A stretch of 64,000 nt of DNA from Yoonia sp. (GCF_017854565.1 NZ_JAFMHJ010000012.1:18681-82680), one strand, 5' to 3'. Shown: positions 38,467 through 47,504, counted from the first letter of the stretch. Notes: generated by a model from the letters alone, not told the origin. A program made the numbers and translations.

Positions 38467-39815
38467 ACTGGACTGACGCCATCCCCGACGCCGCAAAACG
38501 GTATTTGGAAACCAAGGGCCTGGACGAAGTGGAATGCGTCATTGCCGACCTGCCGGGCATCGCGCGGGGCAAGGCCGTGCCAGCGGCGAAATGGAACAGA
38601 CAACCCCACTTTCACCTGCCCAATTCCATCTTTTTCCAAACCATCACCGGTGACTGGGGCGAAGCGGCAGGACCCGATGGCTTTCTTGAACCGGACATGA
38701 TCCTGAAACCGGATCTCAGCACGGCGACCGCCGCCCCTTGGGCTGCTGATGGCACGCTGCAGGTCATCCATGACGCCTTTGACCAAAAGGGCAAGCCGGT
38801 GCCGTTTTCGCCGCGCAACGTCCTGCGCCGCGTGGTCGATCTGTATAAGGCCGAAGGGTGGACCCCGGTTGTCGCGCCAGAGATGGAATTCTATCTGGTC
38901 GCGCGCAACATCGACCCTGCCAAGCCGATCGAGCCGATGATGGGCCGCACCGGGCGTCCTGCCGCCGGGCGACAGGCCTATTCGATGAGCGCGGTGGATG
39001 ATTACGGCCCGGTGATTGATGACATCTACGAATATGCCGAAATTCAAGGTTTTGAGATTGATGGCATTGCTCAGGAAGGCGGTGCCGGCCAACTGGAAAT
39101 CAACCTGCGCCATGGCAACCCAATCAAGTTGGCTGACGAGGTCTTCTTTTTCAAACGCCTGATCCGTGAGGCCGCCCTGAAACACGATTGTTTCGCCACC
39201 TTTATGGCAAAACCGATCGAGGGTGAGCCGGGCAGCGCCATGCATGTCCACCATTCCGTCATCGACGCAAAGGGCCGCAACCTGTTTACCGGCCCGCATG
39301 GGGGTGAAACAGATGCTTTCTTTCACTTCATCGGCGGCCTGCAGGAACATATGCCCAGCGCGATTGCCGTCATCGCGCCCTATGTGAACAGCTATCGTCG
39401 TTATGTCCCCGATAGTGCGGCACCGGTGAATTTGGAATGGGGCCGCGACAACCGGACCACAGGTATCCGGATCCCGATCAGCGATCCCTCGGCGCGCCGC
39501 ATTGAAAACCGGTTGCCGGGTATGGACTGCAACCCGTATTTGTGTATCGCCGCGTCGCTTGCCTGTGGGTATCTTGGCATGAAAAACGAAATTCGCCCTG
39601 ACAAGCGCTGGCAAGGCGAGGCCTACGATTCAGAGGCGGAAATTGCCGCATCATTGTGGGACGCGCTTGATTTGTTCGACGGTGCAAAAGAACTGCACGA
39701 GATCCTTGGCCCTGATTTCGCCCGGGTCTATTCGATTGTCAAACGTACTGAATATACAGAATTCCTACAGGTCATCAGCCCTTGGGAACGTGAACACCTG
39801 CTGCTGAACGTATGA
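38463..39815 (+). CDS. Glutamine synthetase family protein (gamma-glutamylpolyamine synthetase-like), copy 2
   Basis: 450 residues. Motifs match PuuA-like ligases: APEMEFYLVARN, GGAGQLEINLRHGNP, GSAMHVHHSVID, NSYRRYVPDSAAPVNLEWGR and DNRTTGIRIP. Clearly diverged from the first copy (different N-terminus with VIADLPGIARGKAVP), so the two probably have different acceptor amines or form different steps. Starts inside the preceding gene (ATGA) and its own stop overlaps the oxidase start, so the block is tightly coupled. Cytoplasmic. Confidence 0.88.
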   Translation: MNWTDAIPDAAKRYLETKGLDEVECVIADLPGIARGKAVPAAKWNRQPHFHLPNSIFFQTITGDWGEAAGPDGFLEPDMILKPDLSTATAAPWAADGTLQVIHDAFDQKGKPVPFSPRNVLRRVVDLYKAEGWTPVVAPEMEFYLVARNIDPAKPIEPMMGRTGRPAAGRQAYSMSAVDDYGPVIDDIYEYAEIQGFEIDGIAQEGGAGQLEINLRHGNPIKLADEVFFFKRLIREAALKHDCFATFMAKPIEGEPGSAMHVHHSVIDAKGRNLFTGPHGGETDAFFHFIGGLQEHMPSAIAVIAPYVNSYRRYVPDSAAPVNLEWGRDNRTTGIRIPISDPSARRIENRLPGMDCNPYLCIAASLACGYLGMKNEIRPDKRWQGEAYDSEAEIAASLWDALDLFDGAKELHEILGPDFARVYSIVKRTEYTEFLQVISPWEREHLLLNV

Positions 39816-41116
39816 ACCCGCTTTACCGCAACGACCGCCCCGGGCAGTTTCCCAAAAGCTGGTACGTCGCCAGCACCGATCTGCCACCCGAGCGCCCACC
39901 GCTTTACGGGCACACGGCGGCGGATGTTTGTATCGTGGGCGCGGGCTTTACCGGGTTATCCGCGGCGTTGCACCTTGCCCAAAAGGGGTTTGATGTCGTT
40001 GTGCTGGACGCGCACCGTGCCGGTTTCGGTGCGTCGGGCCGCAATGGGGGCCAGGTGGGTAGCGGTTTTAACGTCAGCCAGGGCACGCTGGAAAAAAAGC
40101 TGGGAAAAGGTGCCGCTGCTGCGCTTTGGGCCTTGGCCGAAGAAGCCAAAGACGACGTGCGCCGGAACTGCGCGGCCTACGCGCCTGATGCCCGCTATAC
40201 CCCCGGTGTCGCGCATGGGTTCTACAATCGCAAAGAGGCACAAAGCTATGCCCGCGACGCCGCGCATCTGGCCGCGACATATGGCTATGACCAGATTGAA
40301 ACGCTTGATCCCGATGCGATGCATGATCTGGTAAAGTCGCCGCTTTATCATGGTGGTTTGCTGGACATGGGCGCGGGGCACCTGCACCCGCTGCGCTATG
40401 TCCTGGGGCTGGCGCGGGCAGCAGAGGCGGCGGGGGTGCGGATCTTTGAACGGTCCGAAGTGCATCATATCGCCCATGGCGATCCCGCAGAGGTGCGCAC
40501 CGGTCAGGGCCGGGTCAATGCCGCCCATGTGATCCTTGCCGGGAACGGTTACCTGCCCAACATCGCCCCCAAAGTGGCGGCCAAGGTGATGCCGATCAAC
40601 AGCTTTATCTGTGCCACCGAACCGCTGGGTGATCGTGCGGCGGCGGTATTGGCGCGTGATATCGCAGTTGCCGATAGCAAGTTTGTGGTGAACTATTACC
40701 GCATGTCCGAAGACAAGCGGTTCCTGTTTGGCGGGCGCGAAAGCTATTCGATGGGGTTCCCGCACGATATTTCAACCGCTTTGGTCGCCCGGATGACGCA
40801 TCTTTTCCCGCAACTGAAGGGGACCCGGATCGACTATGTCTGGGGCGGCACCCTGGGCATCACCATGACCCGTCTGCCCGCAATCCAGCGGGTTGCGCCC
40901 AATATCGTGTCGGGTGCCGGTTTCTCGGGCCATGGTGTCGCGCTGTCGGGTTTGGCGGGCAAGGTGATGGCCGAGGCGATTGCCGGACAGGCCGGACGAT
41001 TTGACACGCTTGCCGGTCTTCAGGTCCCCAATTTTCCCGGTGGCAGCGCCTTTCGCGCGCCGCTGCTGACGCTGGCGATGACGTGGTATGCGCTGCGCGA
41101 CCGTTTGGGCGTCTGA
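39812..41116 (+). CDS. puuB: FAD-dependent oxidoreductase (gamma-glutamylputrescine oxidase-like)
   Basis: 434 residues. The FAD Rossmann motif is DVCIVGAGFTGLSAALHLAQ near residue 40, followed by GFGASGRNGGQVGSGFN, the DAO/PuuB signature. The C-terminal GAGFSGHGVALSGLAGKVMAEAI closes the FAD site. It would oxidise the amine end of a gamma-glutamylated substrate to an aldehyde with H2O2 release. The aldehyde dehydrogenase (PuuC) expected to act next is not in the window. Last gene of the operon; the precise substrate is unknown. Confidence 0.82.
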   Translation: MNPLYRNDRPGQFPKSWYVASTDLPPERPPLYGHTAADVCIVGAGFTGLSAALHLAQKGFDVVVLDAHRAGFGASGRNGGQVGSGFNVSQGTLEKKLGKGAAAALWALAEEAKDDVRRNCAAYAPDARYTPGVAHGFYNRKEAQSYARDAAHLAATYGYDQIETLDPDAMHDLVKSPLYHGGLLDMGAGHLHPLRYVLGLARAAEAAGVRIFERSEVHHIAHGDPAEVRTGQGRVNAAHVILAGNGYLPNIAPKVAAKVMPINSFICATEPLGDRAAAVLARDIAVADSKFVVNYYRMSEDKRFLFGGRESYSMGFPHDISTALVARMTHLFPQLKGTRIDYVWGGTLGITMTRLPAIQRVAPNIVSGAGFSGHGVALSGLAGKVMAEAIAGQAGRFDTLAGLQVPNFPGGSAFRAPLLTLAMTWYALRDRLGV

Positions 41117-41226
41117 ATTCGCGGATATTTCACGCAAGGGCCAAAATCGGGCCACATTGGCGCGCCATTGGTGATTTGAAACAAAACGCACCGATTACGC
41201 CCCGGCATCGCCAAATAGGAAACAGT

Positions 41227-42171
41227 ATGAGCACCGCAGACCTCGACCTTCCGCGCAGTCGCCCCGTATTGCTCAACTATGGGGAATTGGTGTTGCTGGG
41301 AATGGTCGCCGCGATTGGGCTGCTGACCGCAGTGCTGGCGGTGGCGTGGGGACAGCCCGTTGATTGGCCAGCGTTTTTGCAGCCGGTTGGCACTGGGCTG
41401 ACCTTGGCCGCGCTGGGCGTCTATGCCCGCCTGAGACGCGGCATGGTGCGGGCGGGTCTGCTGATGGTCGGCGTGTCGATGTACGTCAACTTTGGCGCGT
41501 TCATGTCGATCCTGATTTATCTGTTCTTTCCCATCGCGACCCTGCCAATTGACGCGACATTGATGCGGATCGACGCATGGGTTGGATTTTCGTGGCCTGA
41601 TTTTGTCATATGGTTTGGACAATTCCCATGGCTGGGCAAGGCGTTGAGCTATGTCTACCTCAGTTCTTTGGCGCAGCTTATGGCTGTTGTGGTCATACTC
41701 GCTTGGATGAACCGGGCCAAGACGCTGTGTGTTTATGTCATGACCGCGTCACTGGCCCTGTTTTGCATTGCGATGATCTGGGGTGCCCTGCCCAGCTTCG
41801 GACCGTCGCCCTACGTCACAATACCGCCGGACATCTCGGCCAAGCTGGGATTGATCCACAATCATGCCTACGGTGCCCGTTTGATGGAGCTTGCGACGGA
41901 CGGCGTGCGCGTGATCACGCCGGACGTGATTATCGGCACGATTGCCTTTCCGTCCTTTCACACCGTTATGGCCTGTCTGGTCGTGTGGTTTTTGCGCGGA
42001 ACGCCGATTTTCATCCCCGCCGCCTTGCTGAATGCGGCGATGGTTCCGGCGATCTTGCTGCACGGCGGACACCATTTGATTGATGTCGTGGCCGGTGTCG
42101 CGATCTTTGGCCTCGCGCTGGCCGTGTCGCAGGTTGTGATGCGCCCGATGCCGTCCGATGACCTGAGCTGA
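41227..42171 (+). CDS. PAP2 superfamily phosphatase (membrane)
   Basis: 314 residues from ATG 41227 (AGGAAA ribosome site). At least six hydrophobic helices are present. The phosphatase signature is split: IAFPSFHTVMACLVVW (motif with PSxHT) and HGGHHLIDVVAGVAIFG (motif with HxxxD). Substrate could be a lipid phosphate or an undecaprenyl diphosphate-like lipid; this looks like the PAP2_3/inositol-phosphotransferase type. About 110 bp downstream of the oxidase gene and probably a separate unit. Inner membrane. Confidence 0.83.
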   Translation: MSTADLDLPRSRPVLLNYGELVLLGMVAAIGLLTAVLAVAWGQPVDWPAFLQPVGTGLTLAALGVYARLRRGMVRAGLLMVGVSMYVNFGAFMSILIYLFFPIATLPIDATLMRIDAWVGFSWPDFVIWFGQFPWLGKALSYVYLSSLAQLMAVVVILAWMNRAKTLCVYVMTASLALFCIAMIWGALPSFGPSPYVTIPPDISAKLGLIHNHAYGARLMELATDGVRVITPDVIIGTIAFPSFHTVMACLVVWFLRGTPIFIPAALLNAAMVPAILLHGGHHLIDVVAGVAIFGLALAVSQVVMRPMPSDDLS

Positions 42172-42246
42172 CAGCACAGCGTCATAGAAATGTGATCCGT
42201 CGCGTGTTAGTGTTTTTCGAAACAAATCTTCGGGAAAGCTGAAAAC

Positions 42247-43434
42247 ATGACCGTGATGCCCAATGTCTATGATGCAGAGCCCATCCCGCAAAATGCCTTG
42301 GCCGCTGTGCAGCACATTCTGCAGACGGGTGATCTGTTCCGCTACACATCAGATGCGTCCCCTGTTGCAATGCTGGAAGAGGAGTTCGCGGCAGCCCTTG
42401 GGGCCAAATATGCATTGGCTGTTTCGTCATGTTCCGCAGCGCTGTTTCTATCGCTGAAAACGCTTGGCCTGCCACGCGACGCAGAGGTCCTGATCCCGGC
42501 ATTTACATTTGGCGCCGTGCCCTCGGCGGTCGTGCATGCCGACTGCGTTCCGGTCCTGTGCGAATGTGGCGACAATTACCGCATTGATCTGGACGATTTT
42601 GCGGACAAGCTGCCCGATGTGCAGGCGGTCATTATCAGCCATATGCGCGGGCATACATCGGACATGGACGCGATCATGGCGCTTTGCGACGCCGCCGGTA
42701 TTCCCGTGATTGAAGACGCCGCCCATTCGCTGGGCACTACATGGGGCGGACGCAATATCGGAACGATTGGCAAAATCGGCTGCTTTAGCTTTCAGTCATA
42801 CAAACTGCTGAACGCAGGCGAAGGTGGTATCTTGATTTCGGATGATCCCGACCTGATGGCCCGCGCCGTCATCATGTCTGGCGCGTATGAACATAACTGG
42901 AAAAAACATCCTGTTCTGCAAGGCGCGTTTGCCAAATGGCAAAACCAGTTGCCGCTTTACAACCAACGGCTCAACACGCTTTCTGCCGCGATCATACGGC
43001 CACAATTGACCGAACTGGCCCGGCGCGTCGCCGATGGCCGCCGCAACCATGATCACGTCGCCGCCCGGTTGAACCAGTCACGGTGGATTGATGTTCCCGC
43101 AAAACTGGCCCCCGAGCAGCGCGCGCCAGATTCGATCCAGTTTAACCTTGTCGATCTTGAGCGCGATCAGATTGACCAATTTGTTGCCGCCGCCGCCGTG
43201 GCAGGCATCAAGGTACAGGTCTTTGGTCAAAGCGCCGACAACGCCCGCGCGTTTTGGAATTGGCAATTTCTGGGGGATCTGCCCGACCTGCCCAAAACCC
43301 GCGCGATGCTGATGCGGGCCTGCGATGTCCGGCTGCCCGCGCGGCTGACGCTTGATGAATGTAGCGTCATCGCCACGACGCTTTGTCGCGTCATGGACGA
43401 TGTCATGCAACCCGCGCGGGCCTACGGCACCTAA
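42247..43434 (+). CDS. DegT/DnrJ/EryC1/StrS family PLP aminotransferase
   Basis: 395 residues. PLP lysine is Lys186 in CFSFQSYKLLNAGEGG and the preceding VIEDAAHSLGTTW holds the cofactor-contact Asp/His. The family transfers an amino group to keto-sugars or related ketones. No nucleotide-sugar genes lie nearby, so a sugar role is not supported. The sequence keeps the fold but has SYKLLNAGEGG instead of the common SxKxxxxGEGG spacing only slightly altered. Convergent with the LysR gene, stop codons 4 bp apart. Confidence 0.85.
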   Translation: MTVMPNVYDAEPIPQNALAAVQHILQTGDLFRYTSDASPVAMLEEEFAAALGAKYALAVSSCSAALFLSLKTLGLPRDAEVLIPAFTFGAVPSAVVHADCVPVLCECGDNYRIDLDDFADKLPDVQAVIISHMRGHTSDMDAIMALCDAAGIPVIEDAAHSLGTTWGGRNIGTIGKIGCFSFQSYKLLNAGEGGILISDDPDLMARAVIMSGAYEHNWKKHPVLQGAFAKWQNQLPLYNQRLNTLSAAIIRPQLTELARRVADGRRNHDHVAARLNQSRWIDVPAKLAPEQRAPDSIQFNLVDLERDQIDQFVAAAAVAGIKVQVFGQSADNARAFWNWQFLGDLPDLPKTRAMLMRACDVRLPARLTLDECSVIATTLCRVMDDVMQPARAYGT

Positions 43435-43438
43435 GCGG

Positions 43439-44398
43439 CTACAGCAACGTCAGCTTGTCGGCCAACCACGGATAATCCCTGGTCGCGGGCTGCACGATCA
43501 TCTGCCCGATCAACGGCTTGAGACGTGCCGCAATGGTGGTCGGCATGTCGCCCAGACTGTCCTGTCGCGCCGTAAGCGATATCGTCCGGGTGAGCGGTGC
43601 AAACGGCAACGGCACCAAATCCACCTCTGTCCGAAAACGCTGCGCGCGCAACCATCCCAGCGGTGTCAGGATTGTCCAGCCATTGCCACCGGCCACCATG
43701 GCCATGATGGCGTGATAACTGTCCAGCTCGAACCGGTAGGTCAGGTGCAGGTTCTGACGTGCGAGATGGGCCGCAATCACCCGGCCCATATGATGCCGGG
43801 TCGTGTATTGGATCAACGGCACCTCGCGCAGTTGGTCAATGACATTGCCGCCCTGCAGCATGCCTTTGGGAACGGCAGCCACAAAAGGTTCTTCCAGCAA
43901 CGCATGCACTTCCATGCCCGGAATTCTTTGCCCCATGTCAGCAGCAACGATCACGTCCAGCGCCCGCGCATCCAGCAGGTCAAACAAACGGTGAGACGCC
44001 CCGGTTTCCAGCAAAAATTGACAATTTTTCAGCTCGACACTCATCTTGCCCAACAAGTCAGGCGTCACGTCCGCGTCAAAATCCTCGATCATGCCCAGCC
44101 GAAACCGGGTTAGATGGCTAAAGTCGGCCATGGCCAGTTCGGCCTTTGCCTGATCGGCCTCGTTCAGGATTGTATTGGCACGGCGCAAGAACATCGCGCC
44201 GGCGGGGGTCAGGGATACGGGCCGCGCGCTGCGGTTCAGCAGCACCGCCCCAAGGGTGCCCTCAAGATTGGTTAATTGCTGGCTGACAGTCGCGGCAGAA
44301 CTGCCCAGACGGCGGGCGGCCGCAGAGATTGAAGCCTCCTCGGCGGTTGCCACAAAAACCTCGATACCCCAGAGGGTGATTTTGCCGGTGGTTGTCAT
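43439..44398 (-). CDS. LysR-type transcriptional regulator
   Basis: 319 residues. N-terminal winged helix-turn-helix (WGIEVFVATAEEASISAAAR, then RLGSSAATVSQQLTNLE) and a C-terminal ligand-binding domain ending in a long loop (PATRDYPWLADKLTLL). It sits divergent from the class III aminotransferase gene with about 118 bp between starts, the usual place for a LysR activator and its target. AGAGGAT precedes the ATG. Effector unknown. Confidence 0.93.
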   Translation of the reverse strand: MTTTGKITLWGIEVFVATAEEASISAAARRLGSSAATVSQQLTNLEGTLGAVLLNRSARPVSLTPAGAMFLRRANTILNEADQAKAELAMADFSHLTRFRLGMIEDFDADVTPDLLGKMSVELKNCQFLLETGASHRLFDLLDARALDVIVAADMGQRIPGMEVHALLEEPFVAAVPKGMLQGGNVIDQLREVPLIQYTTRHHMGRVIAAHLARQNLHLTYRFELDSYHAIMAMVAGGNGWTILTPLGWLRAQRFRTEVDLVPLPFAPLTRTISLTARQDSLGDMPTTIAARLKPLIGQMIVQPATRDYPWLADKLTLL

Positions 44399-44516
44399 GT
44401 GATCCTCTGTGCCACTGCGGCTACGCTACGGACAATCCGCAAGGGCCGCAATCAGGTCATTGAAAGGCAACCGACACAAGCATATCGTCCGCCACAACGT
44501 ATTCATGAGGTTCCAC

Positions 44517-45884
44517 ATGCCCAACACATCCCCCAATAGCTGGGAAGCCCGCGCCGAAGCCAACTCGTTCTACGGCTTCACCGATCTGCCCACCGTAAAA
44601 GAGCGCGGCATGATTGTGTTGTCCCATGGCAAGGGCCCTTACGTCTATGACATGCAGGGTCGCGAATATCTCGACAGCAACTCTGGCCTTTGGAATATGG
44701 TGGCAGGCTTCGACCACCCCGGACTGATCGCGGCCGCACAGGAACAATACGCACGTTTCCCCGGCTACCATTCGTTCTTTGGCCGGATGTCGGACCAGAC
44801 GGTGATGCTGTCGGAAAAACTGGTCGAAGTGTCCCCCTTTGCGCGGGGCAAGGTATTCTACACAAACTCCGGCTCTGAGGCGAACGACACGATGGTCAAA
44901 ATGCTGTGGTTCCTTGGCCAATCCGAGGGCAAGCCACAACGGCGCAAGATCCTGACGCGGGTGAATGCCTATCATGGGGTCACGGCGGTATCGGCGTCGA
45001 TGACGGGCAAAGCCTATAACAGTGTCTTTGGCCTGCCTTTGGAGGGGTTTATCCACCTGAGCTGTCCACACTACTGGCGTTTCGGGCATGCGGGCGAGAG
45101 TGAAGCACAGTTCACCGCCCGTATGGCTGCCGAGTTGGAAGATACTATTCTGCGCGAAGGCGCCGACACCATCGCCGGTTTCTTTGCTGAACCTGTGATG
45201 GGCGCGGGCGGTGTCATCCCCCCATCGGCAGGATATTTTCAGGCCGTCCAGCCAATCTTGAAAAAATATGGGATTCCACTGATCGCAGATGAGGTGATCA
45301 CGGGATTCGGGCGGACGGGCAACACATGGGGCTGCGAGACATATGATTTCATGCCCGATGCAATTATTTCCTCCAAAAACCTGACCGCTGGTTTCTTTCC
45401 GATGGGCGCCGTCATCCTTGGGCCTGACCTGGCCGACCGCCTGCAAACGGCAACGGAAGTGATCGAGGAATTTCCACATGGCTTTACCGCCTCGGGGCAC
45501 CCTGTCGGCTGCGCGATCGCACTCAAGGCCATTGACGTCGTCATGAACGAAGGACTGGCCGAAAACGTGCGTGCCATGACGCCTTTGTTCGAGGAAGGCA
45601 TGGCACGGCTGGCCGAACACAAGAACATCGGCGAATGGCGCGGCAAAGGGTTAATGGGCGCACTGGAGGCGGTCGCCGACAAGGACACCAAACGGCCCTT
45701 TGACGGATCACTGTCGGTCAGCGAACGGATCGCAAACGCCTGTACCGATCAAGGGTTGATCTGCCGCCCGCTTGGGCAAGCCGTCGTCCTGTGCCCACCG
45801 TTCATTTTCACGCCATCACATATGGACGAAATGTTCAGCAAGCTGGAAAAGGCGCTGAATACGGTATTCGCAGACGTCGCGTAA
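44517..45884 (+). CDS. Class III PLP aminotransferase (omega-aminotransferase type)
   Basis: 455 residues from the ATG at 44517; ATG 44505 and a longer frame are alternatives. Motifs are GSEANDTMVKMLWF, LTRVNAYHGVTAVSASMTG, IADEVITGFGRTGNTWG and the PLP lysine Lys287 in IISSKNLTAGFFPMG. Enzymes of this shape transfer omega-amino groups of diamines, beta-alanine, GABA or taurine to pyruvate. Close to the amine operon, so an amine substrate is possible but unproven. Likely controlled by the divergent LysR gene. Confidence 0.9.
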   Translation: MPNTSPNSWEARAEANSFYGFTDLPTVKERGMIVLSHGKGPYVYDMQGREYLDSNSGLWNMVAGFDHPGLIAAAQEQYARFPGYHSFFGRMSDQTVMLSEKLVEVSPFARGKVFYTNSGSEANDTMVKMLWFLGQSEGKPQRRKILTRVNAYHGVTAVSASMTGKAYNSVFGLPLEGFIHLSCPHYWRFGHAGESEAQFTARMAAELEDTILREGADTIAGFFAEPVMGAGGVIPPSAGYFQAVQPILKKYGIPLIADEVITGFGRTGNTWGCETYDFMPDAIISSKNLTAGFFPMGAVILGPDLADRLQTATEVIEEFPHGFTASGHPVGCAIALKAIDVVMNEGLAENVRAMTPLFEEGMARLAEHKNIGEWRGKGLMGALEAVADKDTKRPFDGSLSVSERIANACTDQGLICRPLGQAVVLCPPFIFTPSHMDEMFSKLEKALNTVFADVA

Positions 45885-45918
45885 CCCGCCGCTAACCCAG
45901 AGCGCGTGAAGTCGCGCC

Positions 45919-46152
45919 ATGCAAACGGCGACCTTCATCCACCCTACTTGGGCAAAATCGGCTCGGCCCGGTATGCCATGCCATGCGGTGGAAACCAGCG
46001 GGGGTATGCGGCGACAGGTTGTCGATGTCGTGCGAGAAGCGGGCGTGCCTGCTTTCGTGTCGGACATGCGGCGCCGTGGTTTCAGGCTTGTCCGCACACG
46101 ACACTACCTTGTTGTCGTGTGCGACCCGGAACCAATTGCGATACTGTGCTGA
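45919..46152 (+). CDS. Possible small protein of unknown function
   Basis: A 77-residue frame with a plausible C-terminal half (VREAGVPAFVSDMRRRGFRL, then VVVCDPEPI). Codon use looks compatible with a gene, but no family is recognised. Its last third contains a perfect 10-bp inverted repeat, GCACACGACA with TGTCGTGTGC (46094-46103 and 46113-46122), which argues for an RNA structure instead. Low confidence; the interval 45885-46216 holds nothing else I can support. Confidence 0.3.
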   Translation: MQTATFIHPTWAKSARPGMPCHAVETSGGMRRQVVDVVREAGVPAFVSDMRRRGFRLVRTRHYLVVVCDPEPIAILC

Positions 46153-46216
46153 CCCAGAAAACCGAGATTCTGGAAGTTTGGTGGAACAGAACAAATTTCC
46201 GGAAATTCGTGCGCTG

Positions 46217-46753
46217 TTATTTCCCGAGCTTAGAGAGTTTTTCCTGCAACGCCGCCAATTGATCCTTGATCTCGCCCAGATCATCACCCTCTTTTGCGGG
46301 TCCGGTTGCACCGGGGATCAGACCACCGGTCATCGCCTTGAAAAACGCTTGTTGCTGCGCGCGCATCGCATCAAACCCGGGCATTGCGGCCATCGGGCTG
46401 GCTTTGGTCATATTCTCCATTGCCTTTGACTGCCCATCGCGCAGCATTTCGAAACTGGCCTTCAAAAACTGCGGCACAACAGATGCGGCCTGACTGGTGT
46501 AGCTGCGCACCAGATCGGTCAGCACATCAACCGGCAACACACTTTCGCCCCGGCTTTCATGCTCTGCGATAATCTGCAACAGGTACTGGCGGGTCAGATC
46601 ATCGCCGGACTTCAGATCAACGATCTGCACTTCACGGCCCTCGCGGATGAACGATGCGATGTCTTCCAGTGTCACGTAATCGCTCGTCTCTGTGTTATAT
46701 AGACGTCGGCTTGCGTAGCGCTTGATCAATAGCGGTTTGTTGGTGTCAGCCAC
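46217..46753 (-). CDS. phaR: Polyhydroxyalkanoate synthesis repressor PhaR
   Basis: 178 residues from a GTG start at 46753 with AGGAGG about eight bases upstream. The N-terminal PHB/PHA accumulation regulator DNA-binding domain (LLIKRYASRRLYNTETSDYV) and the following TLEDIASFIREGREVQIVD are typical. PhaR binds PHB granules and DNA, repressing phasin and its own gene when no granules are present. A CTGCA/TGCAG element sits in its own upstream region (46774-46786). The C-terminal half is Ala/Met rich with a terminal coiled coil (LGEIKDQLAALQEKLSKLG). Confidence 0.95.
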   Translation of the reverse strand: MADTNKPLLIKRYASRRLYNTETSDYVTLEDIASFIREGREVQIVDLKSGDDLTRQYLLQIIAEHESRGESVLPVDVLTDLVRSYTSQAASVVPQFLKASFEMLRDGQSKAMENMTKASPMAAMPGFDAMRAQQQAFFKAMTGGLIPGATGPAKEGDDLGEIKDQLAALQEKLSKLGK

Positions 46754-46773
46754 GGCCGTGCCTCCTAGAACAT

Positions 46774-46786
46774 GTTGCAGTGCAGA
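46774..46786. promoter_or_regulatory. Probable PhaR operator upstream of phaR
   Basis: GTTGCAGTGCAGAA: half-sites TGCA and TGCA around a central G, an imperfect form of the CTGCAGTGCAG element seen at phaP. It lies just upstream of the phaR ribosome site, consistent with autoregulation. Inference from position and sequence. Confidence 0.6.
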
Positions 46787-46837
46787 AGAAGCCTATGCCG
46801 CGCACGCGCAAAAAGAAAGGGCCGATGCACCCCAAAT

Positions 46838-46872
46838 AAAAAGGCGGCCCGCGCTATGCGGACCGCCTTTGC
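46838..46872 (-). terminator. Terminator after phaP
   Basis: AAAGGCGG (46840-46847) pairs with CCGCCTTT (46863-46870), extended inward by a CCGC/GCGG core; A-rich sequence on the downstream (minus) side becomes a T run in RNA. It lies between the phaP stop and phaR. Confidence 0.8.
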
Positions 46873-46912
46873 GATCTGACCTTCAGGGAGGCTAAAGGCC
46901 GATCAAATCAAC

Positions 46913-47362
46913 TTACTTTGCTGCAGTTGTTGCTTTCTTTGCAGCAGCAGTCACATCGTCGGTTGCTTTCTTGGCAGCAGCAGTCATGTCCTCGGACATA
47001 TCCTTGCCAGCGGCCAGAACCAGTTCCATGGTCTGTGTCTGTACTTTTTTCGCGATTTCAGCGAAAGCCGACATGTGCTCTGCAGCAGCTTCAGCAGATG
47101 CAGATGCGAAATCTGTCATTGCTTTTGCATAGTCGGCAGGCTCGGTCTTGGCAGTTGCCATTGCTTGCATCTTGCCCAGTGTGTCTTTTGCCCACTTCGC
47201 GGAAATCTCTGTCGACTTGCCAGCTGCGTCGATTGCAACTGTGGACATTTTCTCGGCCAGTGCGGTCTGGTTTTTGAATGCTTCTTCCATTGCTTTTGTA
47301 TCAACGGGGAATGCGCCGCTCAGGTCTTTGAAGATCGCGGTAAAATCTTGTGTCTTAGCCAT
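46913..47362 (-). CDS. phaP: Phasin (PHB granule-associated protein)
   Basis: 149 residues, wholly helical and Ala/Lys rich, with the phasin-2 type core (MEEAFKNQTALAEKMSTVAI) and a low-complexity tail (AAAKKATDDVTAAAKKATTA). It coats PHB granules and sets their size and number. Cytoplasmic. Two CTGCAGTGCAG elements (47423-47439 and 47452-47462) precede it and a terminator follows, so it is its own transcription unit under probable PhaR control. Confidence 0.92.
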   Translation of the reverse strand: MAKTQDFTAIFKDLSGAFPVDTKAMEEAFKNQTALAEKMSTVAIDAAGKSTEISAKWAKDTLGKMQAMATAKTEPADYAKAMTDFASASAEAAAEHMSAFAEIAKKVQTQTMELVLAAGKDMSEDMTAAAKKATDDVTAAAKKATTAAK

Positions 47363-47422
47363 TGTAAAAGCCTTTCAGGTTTCTGCGGGGGAAACCCGCT
47401 GTTATCTCTGACACCAATATGC

Positions 47423-47439
47423 ATGCTGCAGTGCAGCAT
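47423..47439. promoter_or_regulatory. Probable PhaR operator 1 upstream of phaP
   Basis: ATGCTGCAGTGCAGCAT, a perfect palindrome around a central G. PhaR of Paracoccus is known to recognise CTGC-spacer-GCAG sequences, which fits. About 60 bp before the phaP start codon. Confidence 0.75.
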
Positions 47440-47451
47440 TTCAAGCTTTTT

Positions 47452-47462
47452 CTGCAGTGCAG
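47452..47462. promoter_or_regulatory. Probable PhaR operator 2 upstream of phaP
   Basis: CTGCAGTGCAG, second copy with centre 26 bp from the first. Two sites on about the same helix face could let PhaR bind cooperatively at the phasin promoter. Confidence 0.7.
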
Positions 47463-47504
47463 CATAACTTTTTTCCGCAATCAGGATTCTGTCAGGCTTA
47501 ACGA

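Noticed and set aside
38367..39614. 415-codon minus-strand frame
   Set aside because: It lies opposite the second GS-like ligase and mirrors its codon bias; no recognisable protein.
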